Made by a program: the position numbers and the translations under genes
The notes under the pieces: generated by a model
Databases searched by the model: none
What the model was told of the DNA's origin: nothing
The model's input: only the letters and a program-made list of their open reading frames with translations
Part shown: in pieces, positions 36,944 to 46,472 of the stretch
Layout of the letters: each line of letters begins with the position of its first letter
Numbering within the stretch: the first letter of the stretch is position 1
NCBI RefSeq assembly: GCF_022919215.1
Contig: NZ_CP095046.1
Span: 1,974,501-2,038,500, forward strand
DNA length: 64,000 bases
Direction: 5' to 3'
Source of the DNA: Hymenobacter cellulosilyticus
GTDB taxonomy: Bacteria > Bacteroidota > Bacteroidia > Cytophagales > Hymenobacteraceae

Positions 36944-39900
36944 TTAGTCAAACATGCCCAGGGACGCCACGTGGTCTTTGCTGCCGTCGGTTACCCAGGA
37001 GTCGAGCTGGGCGGGGTCCTTCATCTGCTGGCCGCGGCTGCGGGGCACCACGATGTAGCCGCACTTCACGTCGGACAGGGCTGACATGTCGCTCCACAGC
37101 TTCTCGATTTGCGCCACCGGATAGATGTCCTCCTGCCCGTGGCCCCAGCGGAACTTCACGTCCTTGGTCGTCACGTACGTCGGGATGCGCTGTGCTACGC
37201 TACGCACGGCCCGGGCCAGCTGGGCGTCGTCGGCCGCCTGCAGCTCGGCGCGGGTCAGGCCGAAAAGCTGGAGCAGCGGGTCGACTTCAATCCAAGTGGT
37301 CATCGAGTTGTAGTAGCTCAGGGCCAGCTCATCCTCTTCCCGGGGCTGGGCCAAGCCTTCCAAGAGGCGCACCTGCCCGTTGACGCGGGCCAGTCCGCCG
37401 CCCCGGTCCTCGATGCGGCGCGGAATCACCTCGAAGGTCAGCGCGTTGCCCGAGGCGCGGTGGTAGCCCAGGGCCGCCGCGTGCACGTCAGCCCCAGCGT
37501 GTCGATGTTGTGGAGCATGATGGTTTCCACGGCCGGGTTTTCGCGCAGCAGGCGGGCCAGGGTGCCGTTGCGCAGCAGGTTCGACACCTCGTACCAGTGG
37601 CCGAGCGGGGAGAAGCGCTGAGCGGCAATGTTGTCGACGTAGTCGGTGCCTTCGCCCTTGGATTTAGCCCAGCCTATCATGGTGTTGCGCACTGCGTCGC
37701 GCACTTTCTGCTTGTTTTCGTCGAGGGTTTCCTGGGGCATTTCCTCCCACATAAAGCGCAAATCCCGCTCCATGGGCACGAAGCGCTGCCCGATGGAACG
37801 GCCTTCCGACAAATACACCGCCCCGTCGTAACCGTAGTTGCGGGTCTGTTTCAGCGTCTGCCGAATGGGCGCGTGGGTAAGGTAGCTGGTGGCTACGATG
37901 TGCGGGATTTTGGCGCCGTACTCCTGGGCCACGCGGCGGGTTTTGGCTAGGTGGATTTCCAGGAAGCTGCGGTGCCGCCCGCCTATTTCCACGAAGGGGT
38001 TCAGGGCCTTGATAACGCCCGCGCCCTTGGTCCAGCGGCTGCCCACACCGGCCGCGAGGCTCAGCACGGCCACCTTGCCGGCCCGAATGGCGTCCTCGCC
38101 CAGCTGGGTCACGTCCTGCAAGTCGGCAAACTGCACCACGTCGGTTGGCTGCACGTCGTCGATGGCCGTTTCGGCGTGGAGGCGGTTGCGCGAGAGGCCG
38201 ATGCGGCCCTTTTGCAGCTCCTCCCTAATGTCTTCGTGCTGAACGTAGTCGAAACCGTTGTCGCGCTTGATCTGCTCGGCCTTGTCGTTTTCCAGGCTGC
38301 GATTGCCCTGGGCCGTGGGGTCCGACACCTTGAACAGGTTGCTCACAATCGTGCGCAGCAGCGGGTAGGCCAGGTTGTTTTGCTCGCAGTAGGTCGTGAA
38401 ATAGTCGATTTCGGCCCGCCGCAGGTAGGAAATGCTTTCCGGGTCCTGCTTCACCAGCCCTGAGACGTGAATGGCGTAGTACTGCTCCGGCATCAACGCT
38501 TCATTCCCATCGTGCAAGGTGCTCCAGGTGCCGCGCTTGTTGATGCTCCAATTGTACACCACCGGCTCCATGGCAAACGGCAGGGCGGCCGACAGCTCCT
38601 GCTTGGTCGTGCGCAGCAAGTCCAGCACGCGCACCTTATAGTCTTCGTACTTGTCGGGGTTCACGAACATGCCCATGCCGCCGCCCGACATGCCGCCCAG
38701 CATCAGGAAGCCGTAGTAGTCGGCCCCGAATTCCTGCTTGGCCTTGGCAATAATCTGCTCCGTGAAGTAGGTCGAAGCCCAGGGAATGATGGTTTTGATG
38801 GGCCCCTCGAAGTTGCGGGCCGTGTTGGCGCCCAGCTTCTGAATGTCGCCTTCCTTGATGGAAGCCAGGATGTTGTCGAAGATTTCGTTGGTCTGCTGGC
38901 GGGCGGCCGTTTCCTGGGCCCCACGAAGCAGGTACTTCTCAGTCACCATCTCCAGTATCGGACCCACGTTGGAGGCCATGCCGCCGTGCATCAGCACCAG
39001 GGACTTCATGATTTTCTCCCCGATTTCGGGGTGCACGTCCTCGCCATCCAGCACCCGGTGCCGCGGCAGCAGCGTGCCCCGACTGATGTCGTACTCTGGG
39101 TCGCCGGGCTGGGCGAAGGTGCCCTGAATGGCCTTGATGCCGGGCCATACGCCGCCCGAATCCTGCCAGCCGCCGCCCGAGCCGCCAATCCACTCGCCCA
39201 GAATAGCGCGGGACGCTACTAAGCGCCGCTCGTTCTCGTCGAGGCCGCCGGTCAGGTTTTTGGTCTGGCCCGTGGCCCGCATCAGCAGGCTGATAATGGA
39301 GCCCAGTAGGTTGGTGGAAACCGCGAAGCGGGAGCCTTTGGGAATGTCATTCACCTTGGTCACCAGCTCGATGCCCATGCCCGGGGCCACGATGCGCGCC
39401 AGGATTTCGGTCAGGCTCTGGTTGGTGCCTTCAAAGGAGGGCGGAATCAAACCTGAGGCAATAACCCCGGCCTTTACCAGGCTCAGGTAGTCGTTGCCGA
39501 AGTTGAACAGGTCGGCCAGGTCCGTGACGTCCTTGGTCGTGTTTAGGTCGATGCTGGTCAGGCGCAGCACGGGCTCGGGAATGACGCGCACGTAGGCGTG
39601 CAGCGGGGGCGAATGTCCTTGTCGCGCCCGAACATGCCCAAGTCAATCGACAGGTTGACGACCCGGGCGCCTTCGGGTAGTCCATGCCCAGAAAGAAGAT
39701 ATCCGACCAGCCGCTGTGGGTAAGGTCCATGCGCACGGAGGTGTGCTCGTGCAGCACGGGGTAGAACAACGACGAGTCGGAGCGCTGCAGCAACGCCGGG
39801 TGAATCCGAATCGGGTGCTCTTCCTGGTGGCCTACGCGGAACATCCACTGGTTGCCCTTGCTGGAGCGCACACTCTTGCGGACCTGGTCGGCCAGAATCT

Positions 39901-40276
39901 GGAAGGAGAGGTGGTGGTAGGAGTCAGCCAGGGCGCTGAAGAGCGTGGCGTTGGGGCCGTGCACGTCCAGCTCCCGCAAAAACGTGCTGATGGCCTGCTC
40001 GAAGCGGCGGCTCAGCAAGTCCTCAAAGCCGTGGTAGGGAATCTTGCCCACGGGCGGAATGTCCTTGGACTCCTGCAGGAAAAACCGGAAGCCGGCGTAC
40101 AAAAACAGGATGGCCCGCACCTTGTCGTAGAGGTTGGGCGTGGCCTTGCGGAAATCGTCCAGCTCCCGCAGGTTCTGCAGCAGCTCCCGGGCCGAGAGGC
40201 TCCGGCTCAGGGCGTAAAAGTCCCGGTTCCGCTTCTCGGGCTCGGTAGCGGTAATGGTTTCGACGAAAATATTCAT
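36944..40276 (-). CDS. GHMP kinase / UDP-sugar pyrophosphorylase fusion (three apparent frameshifts)
   Basis: A very large protein, about 1111 residues once three one-base losses are repaired (C run 37492-37495; C run 39605-39609; near 39676-39680). Residues 1 to about 230 form an N-terminal region of unclear family. A GHMP kinase domain follows: ATP-loop-like [14 protein letters not shown] (about 310), [17 protein letters not shown] (about 368, as in fucokinases) and [13 protein letters not shown] (about 530). The C-terminal third, from about 735, is a UDPGP-type nucleotidyltransferase with [20 protein letters not shown]. The arrangement suggests salvage of a free sugar: phosphorylation at C1, then transfer to UTP. 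The order is opposite to that of Bacteroides Fkp (pyrophosphorylase first). The sugar is unknown; glucuronate or fucose-like sugars are candidates by context only. A GalU-like gene ends 4 bases upstream. Confidence 0.75.
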
Positions 40277-40280
40277 GGCT

Positions 40281-41225
40281 CTACTTGCGGGTATTGGCTT
40301 CGGCCAGCAGTTCGACCATGGTCGTCAGGGTTTCGTCGTGGGCCTCGCCGGCCAGGCCCAGGGCCAGCTGGGCACGCAGCAGACCGTGGCGGCGGCTCAG
40401 GTCGTAGCGGTTGCCGCGCACTTCCAGGGCCAGGTACTTCTCGGTAGCGGCCAGCTCCTGCAAAGCGGGCGTCAGCAGCACGTTGGTCGAGCCGGCATCC
40501 AGCTGCTTTTGCAGAATCGGGAAGATGCTGGGTGTTAGCACGTGCATGCCGAAGAAGCAGAGGTAGTAGCCGGCCCGCAGGCCGGGGGTTTGCAGTTCCA
40601 GCTCGGCGGTGCTCAACGAAGGCTTTTCGATGATTTTGTCAATCTGGTACACGCCCGCCTGGCCCGCCACGTGCTTGCCCGTGAGCGTACCGTAGCGGCT
40701 GATCTGGTGCTCAATGGTAGGATTCACGGCGGCTACGGCGCATTCTTGCTGGGCGGCTAGCTCCAGTACCTGGGCCGCGCAGCGCTTGCCCGCCACGTCG
40801 GATACGTAGAGGTAGTCGCCGAGCAGGAGCAGGAAAGGCTCATTGTTCACAAACTCCCGGGCGCAGGCCACCGCGTGTCCGTAGCCCAGGGCTTCGGTTT
40901 GCTCGGCAAACTGCAGGCGACTGAGCAGGTGGTCGATTTTCTCAGCCTGCTGCCGGGCCCAGTCGATGTTCTGGTAAGTTTTAATCAGGTTGTCGCGCAG
41001 GGACGTGAAGGCCGCTACGTAGCGCGGCCCGTCGCCTGGGGCGCACACCACGCACAGCTCCTCGATGCCGCTATTAAAAGCCTCCTCGGCAATAATCTGA
41101 ATGACGGGCTTGTGCAGGCCGTCCACGTCTACTACCGGCAGCATGGCCTTCTGAATGGTGTCGGCCACCGGGTACAACCGCTGACCGCGGGCGGCGGCAG
41201 TAATAACTGCTTTTTTGATCTTCAT
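40281..41225 (-). CDS. GalU-like nucleotidyltransferase (UTP-glucose-1-phosphate uridylyltransferase family)
   Basis: A 314-residue cytoplasmic nucleotidyltransferase that probably joins a sugar 1-phosphate to UTP. KAVITAAARGQRLYPVADTI replaces the usual GxGTRxxPxT loop with an Ala/Arg-rich version, followed by KAMLPVVDVDGLHKPVIQII, EALGYGHAVACAREFV and LLLLGDYLYVSDV with the metal-binding Asp; DKIIEKPS is also typical. The ATG at 41225 is preferred to the GTG at 41246. The stop is 4 bases before the start of the kinase/pyrophosphorylase fusion, so the two are one operon, odd because both ends would be UTP transferases. It could also serve a different sugar from GalU. Confidence 0.85.
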   Translation of the reverse strand: MKIKKAVITAAARGQRLYPVADTIQKAMLPVVDVDGLHKPVIQIIAEEAFNSGIEELCVVCAPGDGPRYVAAFTSLRDNLIKTYQNIDWARQQAEKIDHLLSRLQFAEQTEALGYGHAVACAREFVNNEPFLLLLGDYLYVSDVAGKRCAAQVLELAAQQECAVAAVNPTIEHQISRYGTLTGKHVAGQAGVYQIDKIIEKPSLSTAELELQTPGLRAGYYLCFFGMHVLTPSIFPILQKQLDAGSTNVLLTPALQELAATEKYLALEVRGNRYDLSRRHGLLRAQLALGLAGEAHDETLTTMVELLAEANTRK

Positions 41226-41350
41226 GGGAATTGATTGGGTATTCACTCAGGAAAATGCCGGGAGAGAGGCGGGTTTGAAAAATTGGTTTCGTCGGGCCGG
41301 AGCAGGGGAGAAGCTGCTGGGAAAGACACTGTTTATCGTTTGTGTTGCAA

Positions 41351-41404
41351 GAACGTCATGCTTGATCTGACGTTCGCAGCTCGAAGCATCTCTACCGCTT
41401 CGTC
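41351..41404 (-). repeat. Family B repeat arm, 3' side of the Imm50-like gene
   Basis: Starts GAACGTCATGCTTGATCTGA and continues with GAAGCATCTCTACCGCTTCG. It is an imperfect inverted copy of 41824-41878 (nearly all positions agree apart from a two-base gap and a few changes). The TAG stop of the enclosed gene (41392-41394) lies inside it. Confidence 0.88.
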
Positions 41405-41805
41405 GGAGTTAAGCTTAGCACCGAGACTTGTTGAGCCACAATGAATGCATCCAAGCCAGCGGAGGAATCGAGGGTGCAGTGAATCTGACTTTCATTTTGC
41501 TCAAATTCTAAGCTGAGAATGACGTTTTGGTGACTGAAGCCTTCAAATTCTATTTCTCGAACACCCTCGAACAAGAGCTCTATGGTACAATGCTTGGCTT
41601 GCTGATAATACCCTTTTGCGTCGACCTCGGCTGTCATCTCAAAGGCAGCTATTGTAAACCTTACCGAAGGCCAGTGGCCAGGATTAGCCTCAAAGGCTGC
41701 TTTTGTGATTTCAGCATCATGGAAAGTTGGCCAGTAGCCGAAATGTGCTCGAATAATCTCGTGGCCGATTATTCGGCTAACCGCAGGATTTTCAACTCTG
41801 GCCAT
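41392..41805 (-). CDS. Imm50-like immunity protein, repeat-bracketed
   Basis: A small protein of 137 residues from the ATG at 41805. IRAHFGYWPTFHDAEITKAA matches the opening signature (GxWPSFHDAEV) of Imm50-type immunity proteins, which protect against polymorphic toxins; the rest is beta-rich (RFTIAAFEMTAEVDAKGYY). An alternative start at 41871 lies inside the repeat arm. The gene is AT-richer than its surroundings and sits between the two inverted arms of a family B repeat, with its stop codon inside one arm. No toxin gene is next to it, so it may be an orphan immunity gene or a cargo gene carried by the repeat. The Imm50 call rests on one motif. Confidence 0.7.
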   Translation of the reverse strand: MARVENPAVSRIIGHEIIRAHFGYWPTFHDAEITKAAFEANPGHWPSVRFTIAAFEMTAEVDAKGYYQQAKHCTIELLFEGVREIEFEGFSHQNVILSLEFEQNESQIHCTLDSSAGLDAFIVAQQVSVLSLTPTKR

Positions 41806-41823
41806 AGTAACGGTAATGTCTGT

Positions 41824-41878
41824 AACGAAGCGGTAGAGATGCTTCGGCTGCGCAGACGCCAGATCAAGCATGACATTC
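41824..41878 (+). repeat. Family B repeat arm, 5' side of the Imm50-like gene
   Basis: Reads AACGAAGCGGTAGAGATGCT outward and ends AGATCAAGCATGACATTC. It is the inverted partner of 41351-41404. Together they delimit a 528-base cassette with one gene. Confidence 0.88.
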
Positions 41879-41897
41879 CGAAGAAAGCAAGATCAGT

Positions 41898-43196
41898 TTA
41901 AAACAGCTTGCTGCCTTGCTTCAGCCGCTCCACCTTCGCCCGGATTTCCTCCAGCCCCAGGTTGTGGATGCTGCCCAGGTGCGTGGTCTGAAATTCCTTG
42001 TGTGGCGCGTAGGAGCCGTCTTCCACCGCTAGGCCCACTTGTTTGTAGGCCGTGCGGAAGGGCGTGCCGCTTTGAATGAGCTGGTTGATGTTTTCCACCG
42101 TGAAGGTTGCGTCGTACTTCGCCTTGTTGAGCAAGTCGGGCTTGATTTTGAGCTGGGGCAAGGCAAAGTTCACGATGTCCAGAATGTCCAGAAACTGGGT
42201 GAGCGGCTCAAACAGCAACTCCTTCAGAATCTGAAAGTCGCGGTGGTAGCCGCTGGGCAGGTTGCTGATGGTGAGCGTAATCGTGTTGGGCAGGGCCTGC
42301 AACGAGTTGCACCGCGCCCGGATAAGCTCAAACACGTCCGGGTTTTTCTTGTGGGGCATGATGCTGGAGCCGGTCGTAAACTCCTTAGGCAGTTCCACAA
42401 AAGCCAGGTCTTGGGAGTTATACATCACTAGGTCGTAGGCCATTTTGGCCAGCGTAGCGGCCATGCCGGCCACGGCAAAGGCCACGGTCTTCTCGGTTTT
42501 GCCGCGCAGCATCTGGGCGCCCACGCTGCTCACGGCCACGTTGCCGAAGCCCATTTGCGTGGTCGTCAGCTGCCGGTCGATGGAGAAGGAGGAGCCGAAG
42601 CCCGCGCCCGAGCCCAGGGGGTTTTGGTCGGCTACGGTGTAGGCGGCTTCGAACAAGGCCAGATCCAGCAGCAGATGCTCGGCGTAGGCTGAAAACCACA
42701 GCCCAAAGGAGCTGGGCATAGCCGCTTGGAAGTGGGTGTAGCCCGGCATCAGGTCGGCCTGGTGGGCAGCGGCCTTTTGCAGCAGCACGTTTACCAGCTC
42801 CAGCGTTTTGCCGGCTACCCGCTCGGTATAGTCTTTCAGAAACAGCTGAATGGCGGTAAGCACCTGGTCGTTGCGGGAGCGGGCGGTGTGGATTTTCTTG
42901 CCTGCGTCGCCGAACTTCTCGGTCAGGTAGTACTCAATCTTGGAGTGCACATCCTCGAATTCTTCCTCGATGGTGAAGCTGCCGGCGGCAATCTGCGCGG
43001 CTAGTTCCCCCAAGCCCTGCTGGAGCTGCTCGTTTTCCTCGGCCGAAATCAGGCCGGCCTGGGCCAGCATCGTGGCCTGGGCCTGGGAGGCCTGCACGTC
43101 GAACTGCGCCAGGTACATATCCAGCTCCCGGTCTTTGCCCACGGTGAACTGCTCAATCTTCTTATCAACGGCAATGCCCTTGTCCCAAATCTTCAT
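41898..43196 (-). CDS. argH: Argininosuccinate lyase
   Basis: Last step of arginine synthesis: splits argininosuccinate into arginine and fumarate. The fumarase/aspartase superfamily signature GSSIMPHKKNPDVFEL carries the catalytic Ser; other blocks are DVHSKIEYYLTEKFG, HTARSRNDQVLTAIQLFLKD and LMPGYTHFQAAMPSSFG. Length 432. The ATG at 43196 begins MKIWDKG, the usual ArgH start; the frame extends only two codons further. A single gene on the minus strand, separated from argE-argB by the VOC gene on the other strand. Confidence 0.96.
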   Translation of the reverse strand: MKIWDKGIAVDKKIEQFTVGKDRELDMYLAQFDVQASQAQATMLAQAGLISAEENEQLQQGLGELAAQIAAGSFTIEEEFEDVHSKIEYYLTEKFGDAGKKIHTARSRNDQVLTAIQLFLKDYTERVAGKTLELVNVLLQKAAAHQADLMPGYTHFQAAMPSSFGLWFSAYAEHLLLDLALFEAAYTVADQNPLGSGAGFGSSFSIDRQLTTTQMGFGNVAVSSVGAQMLRGKTEKTVAFAVAGMAATLAKMAYDLVMYNSQDLAFVELPKEFTTGSSIMPHKKNPDVFELIRARCNSLQALPNTITLTISNLPSGYHRDFQILKELLFEPLTQFLDILDIVNFALPQLKIKPDLLNKAKYDATFTVENINQLIQSGTPFRTAYKQVGLAVEDGSYAPHKEFQTTHLGSIHNLGLEEIRAKVERLKQGSKLF

Positions 43197-43380
43197 TGTC
43201 AATTATCTAGGGAAGCCCGGCTGTCGGGCTTTCCCGGTACTACGTTTACTGGCCGGATTCAGTCAGCGCCAGCCCTGAATTGGCGTGTCGCAAACTGCCC
43301 GGTATTTGTCGTTTTTATACTGCCTGGGGCGTAGGCTGGGGCGGTACTTTTACGGTATCAGCCCACCGGAACACAGCGCC

Positions 43381-43845
43381 ATGCAAAAGATTACCACTTT
43401 TCTCACCTTCCACGACCAGGCCGAGGAAGCCGCGAAACTCTACATCAGTCTGTTCCCGGATTCTGCCATCCGCAGCATCACCCGCTACCCGGAAGGTACT
43501 TCCGTGGCGGCTGGCAGCGTCATGACGGTCGAATTTACCCTGGCCGGGCAAAAGTACGTGGCCCTGAATGGCGGACCGCACTTCACCTTCACTACCGGCA
43601 TTTCCTTGTCGGTAAGCTGCCAGGATCAGGCGGAAATTGATGCCCTGTGGAGCCAGCTGACGGCCAACGGCGGGGAACCGGGCCAGTGCGGCTGGCTGAA
43701 AGACCCGTTTGGCCTGTCCTGGCAAATAACGCCGGCCAACATGGCCCAGCTCCTACGCAGCGACGACCCGGCCCAAATGCAGCGTAAAATGGCCGCCATG
43801 ATGCAAATGGGCAAGATTGACATTGCCACCCTGCAACAGGCCTAA
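43381..43845 (+). CDS. VOC-family protein (PhnB/3-demethylubiquinone methyltransferase-like)
   Basis: A 154-residue glyoxalase-fold protein: ITTFLTFHDQAEEAAKLYIS at the start, GQKYVALNGGPHFTFT in the middle and CGWLKDPFGLSWQITPANMA, the PhnB-like signature, near the end, then LLRSDDPAQMQRKMAAMMQM. Proteins of this group are often misnamed as 3-demethylubiquinone-9 methyltransferase; the true substrate is unknown. The ATG at 43381 gives the family start. It stands alone on the plus strand between argH and argE and converges on argE, with 9 bases between the stops; no link to arginine is evident. Confidence 0.92.
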   Translation: MQKITTFLTFHDQAEEAAKLYISLFPDSAIRSITRYPEGTSVAAGSVMTVEFTLAGQKYVALNGGPHFTFTTGISLSVSCQDQAEIDALWSQLTANGGEPGQCGWLKDPFGLSWQITPANMAQLLRSDDPAQMQRKMAAMMQMGKIDIATLQQA

Positions 43846-43854
43846 GTTCTAAGC

Positions 43855-44928
43855 CTACAGCTGCAGGCCTTCTAGCAGCTCGATGTAGGCCTTAATGCCG
43901 CCCCTGATTTCATACAGGTAGATGTACTCGTCCGGGGTGTGGGAGCGGGCCGAGTCGCCGGGGCCCATCTTCACCGTGGGAAACGGCATCAGGGCCTGAT
44001 CCGACATCGTGGCCGACCCGAATGCCTTACGGCCCAGGGCCACGCCCTTGCGCACCAGCGGGTGGTCGGGGTCAATGCGGGACGAATTCAGCCGCACCGA
44101 GCGGGGCACTACTTCCGACTGCAAATGCTCCTGCACCGTGGTTACCACTTCCTGGTTGGAGTAAAACTCGTTGGTGCGCACGTCTACCACAAAATGGCAG
44201 GTATCGGGCACCACGTTGTGCTGAGTACCGGCCTGAATTTGGGTCACCGTCATCTTCACCGGCCCCAGCAGCTCCGACACTTTCGGAAACTTGTATTGCT
44301 GCAGCCACTGGATATCGGCCACGGCTTTGTACAGCGCATTTTCCCCTTCGTTGCGGGCCGCGTGGCCGGTTTGTCCGTGGGCCGTGCAGTCGAGCACCAC
44401 CAAGCCTTTTTCGGCAATGGCCATTTCCATCTGGGTCGGTTCTCCCACGATTCCGAGGTCAATCTTGCCCAGGTGAGGCAGTAGGCTGCTGATACCGTTG
44501 GCACCCGAAACTTCCTCCTCGGCCGTAATGGCGCAAATCAGGTTGAAGGGCAGGTCGGGGCGCTGCTGGAAGTGCAGAAATGTGGCCAGCAGGCTTACCG
44601 CGCAGCCGCCCGCGTCGTTGCTACCTAGCCCGATAAGCTTGTCCTCATCCTCAATAACCGCCCCAAACGGGTCGTGGGTCCAGGTTGCGCCGGGCTTCAC
44701 CGTGTCGTGGTGGGAGTTGAGCAGCACGGTCGGTTTCTGCGAATCGTAATGTTGATTCACGGCCCAGACGTTGTTCATCTCGCGCTGGGCTCGGGCTCCG
44801 TGGTACTGCAGAAACTCGAATATCAGCTCAGCCGTGGGTGCTTCTTCCCGCGAAAAAGACGGGGTCTGAATCAGGCGGGCCAGGAGCTGAATGGCGGCCT
44901 CGCCCAGCTGGTCAGTTAGCTCCGGCAT
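43855..44928 (-). CDS. argE: Acyl-ornithine deacylase, M20 family (ArgE)
   Basis: Zinc-dependent M20 hydrolase of 357 residues. Metal and catalytic blocks are LLNSHHDTVKPG, LGSNDAGGCAV, AITAEEEVSGANG with the catalytic Glu pair, and MGPGDSARSHTPDEYIYLYE near the end. It would release ornithine, or with an acyl-citrulline-based pathway citrulline, from the N-acyl intermediate; in Bacteroidota with ArgF' the substrate is the N-acyl-citrulline. The start overlaps the end of argB by 13 bases, so the two are co-transcribed and probably coupled in translation. The acyl group, acetyl or succinyl, is not visible from this gene. Confidence 0.92.
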   Translation of the reverse strand: MPELTDQLGEAAIQLLARLIQTPSFSREEAPTAELIFEFLQYHGARAQREMNNVWAVNQHYDSQKPTVLLNSHHDTVKPGATWTHDPFGAVIEDEDKLIGLGSNDAGGCAVSLLATFLHFQQRPDLPFNLICAITAEEEVSGANGISSLLPHLGKIDLGIVGEPTQMEMAIAEKGLVVLDCTAHGQTGHAARNEGENALYKAVADIQWLQQYKFPKVSELLGPVKMTVTQIQAGTQHNVVPDTCHFVVDVRTNEFYSNQEVVTTVQEHLQSEVVPRSVRLNSSRIDPDHPLVRKGVALGRKAFGSATMSDQALMPFPTVKMGPGDSARSHTPDEYIYLYEIRGGIKAYIELLEGLQL

Positions 44929-45698
44929 AGAATGGTTTTTACGGGCTCGTTGATTTTCAGCGCGTTTTCAATGACAACCCGCTCCACGCCGGCTTCCAGC
45001 GCGGCAAAGGCATTATCGAGCTTGGGTACCATGCCAGCGGCAATAACGCCCTGGGCTTTGAGTGCCTGGTACTCGTCGGGGGTTATCTGCGGAATCACCG
45101 AGTTCTCGTCCTGCACGTCGGCCAGCACCCCGTCTTTCTCGAAGCAGAAGTGCAGCTCCACCTGGTGGAAGGGCGCCAGGGCCCGGGCCAGGGAGCTGGC
45201 AATAGTATCGGCGTTGGTGTTGAGCAGCTGGCCCTGGCCATCATGTGTAATGGCGCAGAAAACCGGAGTCAGGCCCGCGCCGAGCAGGCTTTGCAGCAGC
45301 TCCGTATTGATGCTCTGCTCGTCCAGGTCGCCCACAAAGCCGTAGTCGATTTCCCGGACCGGCCGCTTGCTGGCCCGGATTACGTTGCCGTCGGCCCCAC
45401 TCAAGCCCAGGGCGTTGACCCCATAGGCCTGAAGCCCGGCCACGACCTGCTTATTCGTTTTACCGGCGTAAAACATGGTCACGATGTCCAGCGTGGCCGC
45501 ATCGGTGATGCGGCGGCCCTGCACCATCTTAGGCTCGATGCCCAGCTCCTGCAGCATCTGGCTGGCACCCTTGCCGCCGCCGTGCACCAACATTATTTTA
45601 TTGTCAAGTTTAGCCAGCTCGCCCAAGAACTGCTGGAGCTGCCCGGGGTCGTCGATAATGCCGCCGCCAATCTTGAAAATCTTCAGAACCTCTTGCAT
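44916..45698 (-). CDS. argB: N-acylglutamate kinase (acetylglutamate kinase)
   Basis: Amino acid kinase of 260 residues that phosphorylates N-acetyl- (or N-succinyl-) glutamate. VLKIFKIGGGIIDDPGQLQQ and MLVHGGGKGASQMLQELGIE form the ATP and substrate loops; LLNTNADTIASSLARAL is also typical. The length is that of the arginine-insensitive form, which lacks the N-terminal helix. The ATG at 45698 is preferred because it begins the first beta-strand; the frame is open upstream for 24 more codons without family match. First gene of the minus-strand argB-argE unit, divergent from the GNAT-argGCD cluster. Confidence 0.95.
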   Translation of the reverse strand: MQEVLKIFKIGGGIIDDPGQLQQFLGELAKLDNKIMLVHGGGKGASQMLQELGIEPKMVQGRRITDAATLDIVTMFYAGKTNKQVVAGLQAYGVNALGLSGADGNVIRASKRPVREIDYGFVGDLDEQSINTELLQSLLGAGLTPVFCAITHDGQGQLLNTNADTIASSLARALAPFHQVELHFCFEKDGVLADVQDENSVIPQITPDEYQALKAQGVIAAGMVPKLDNAFAALEAGVERVVIENALKINEPVKTILCRS

Positions 45699-45906
45699 GC
45701 AGATAGGTTGGGCCGCTTCCAAAAGCGGCCAGTGAACAAATCGGGTGGGAGAGGACCGCTTCAGGGGCAAAGGTAGAACCTGCAGCCGGGTAATGCACGG
45801 TTTCTTGTTTGATGAAACCCGTGCTATTGCTTTTAAACCCGCTTTTCCTGGCCGAATAAGCCGGAAAGCCCGAAAAATAGACCGTGGTTTTTTGAAACGT
45901 TTTTGC

Positions 45907-45914
45907 TACGTTTG
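45907..45914 (+). promoter_or_regulatory. Possible upstream promoter -7 box
   Basis: TACGTTTG matches TAnnTTTG exactly. The nearest TTG (45892-45894) is only 12 bases away, shorter than the usual 19-20, so the assignment is weak. Confidence 0.35.
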
Positions 45915-45955
45915 TGTTTAAAGCGGCAGAAACCAATTCCGCTTTCTACCCAGCC

Positions 45956-46054
45956 ATGTCACGACGACCGTCATTCGCCCTCCTGCCTGTCCCTCAGTGG
46001 CCGGCACGACCGTATCGGGCCGAGTCGTCGCGACGACCGTCACCCACGATTTGA
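45956..46054 (+). CDS. Possible Arg-rich leader peptide
   Basis: A 32-residue open frame, beginning MSRRPSFALLPV and ending SSRRPSPTI, that lies 41 bases after the -7-like box at 45907 and ahead of the arginine genes. Six residues are Arg and five of their six codons are CGA, including two CGA-CGA tandems in directly repeated CGACGACCGTCA segments. A leader peptide that senses Arg-tRNA supply is conceivable, but chance is a serious alternative in GC-rich DNA. Confidence 0.2.
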   Translation: MSRRPSFALLPVPQWPARPYRAESSRRPSPTI

Positions 46055-46231
46055 TCCGCTCCGGGCCCTGCCCGCGAAGCTCGTGGTGAACGTAAGGACG
46101 ATTCCTGCGTATGTCACTTTTCTGAGGCGCACTTGGCTAACCCCAAGTGTAATGAAGTAGTCTGACCGGCCGCTTCGTGGGCCCCGGAGCCGCATGACCA
46201 AGGCAATACCGCCTTACTTTTTTGCAGAAGC

Positions 46232-46261
46232 TTGCAATCTGACATCTGGGTTTTATGTTTG
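46232..46261 (+). promoter_or_regulatory. Promoter of the GNAT-argGCD operon
   Basis: TTG at 46232-46234 and TATGTTTG at 46254-46261, with 19 bases between, match the Bacteroidota consensus perfectly. Transcription would start near 46268, leaving a leader of about 290 bases before the first gene. Confidence 0.75.
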
Positions 46262-46472
46262 CAAAAAATTTCAGAGGTGGCTTTGTCCGACGATGCCACC
46301 CGTAAACAGGGTTTCTAACGACTAATCGACCGAGCGAGTGTAGGACGCAGTATAGGTACTGATGGCAAGCCTTCTTTTAGGCTTACTAATGCGGCAAGAC
46401 AAACAGCCGCCTTCCCTAGTCGATTACTCATTCTGGCACTTTTCCCTGATACCGGCTTCGTGCTCGGTTGCC

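Noticed and set aside
41392..41871. Toxin-antitoxin module for the Imm50-like gene
   Set aside because: No second small gene adjoins it; the neighbours are the repeat arms, argH and the GalU-like gene.
45903..46160. An 85-codon open frame in the arginine leader
   Set aside because: Composition is that of random GC-rich sequence, no family match is visible, and it overlaps the leader structures.
46367..46384. AAGCC...GGCTT hairpin in the arginine leader, considered as part of a tRNA
   Set aside because: The stem is only five pairs and no T-loop, anticodon arm or CCA-like end is present; no tRNA was found anywhere in the window.
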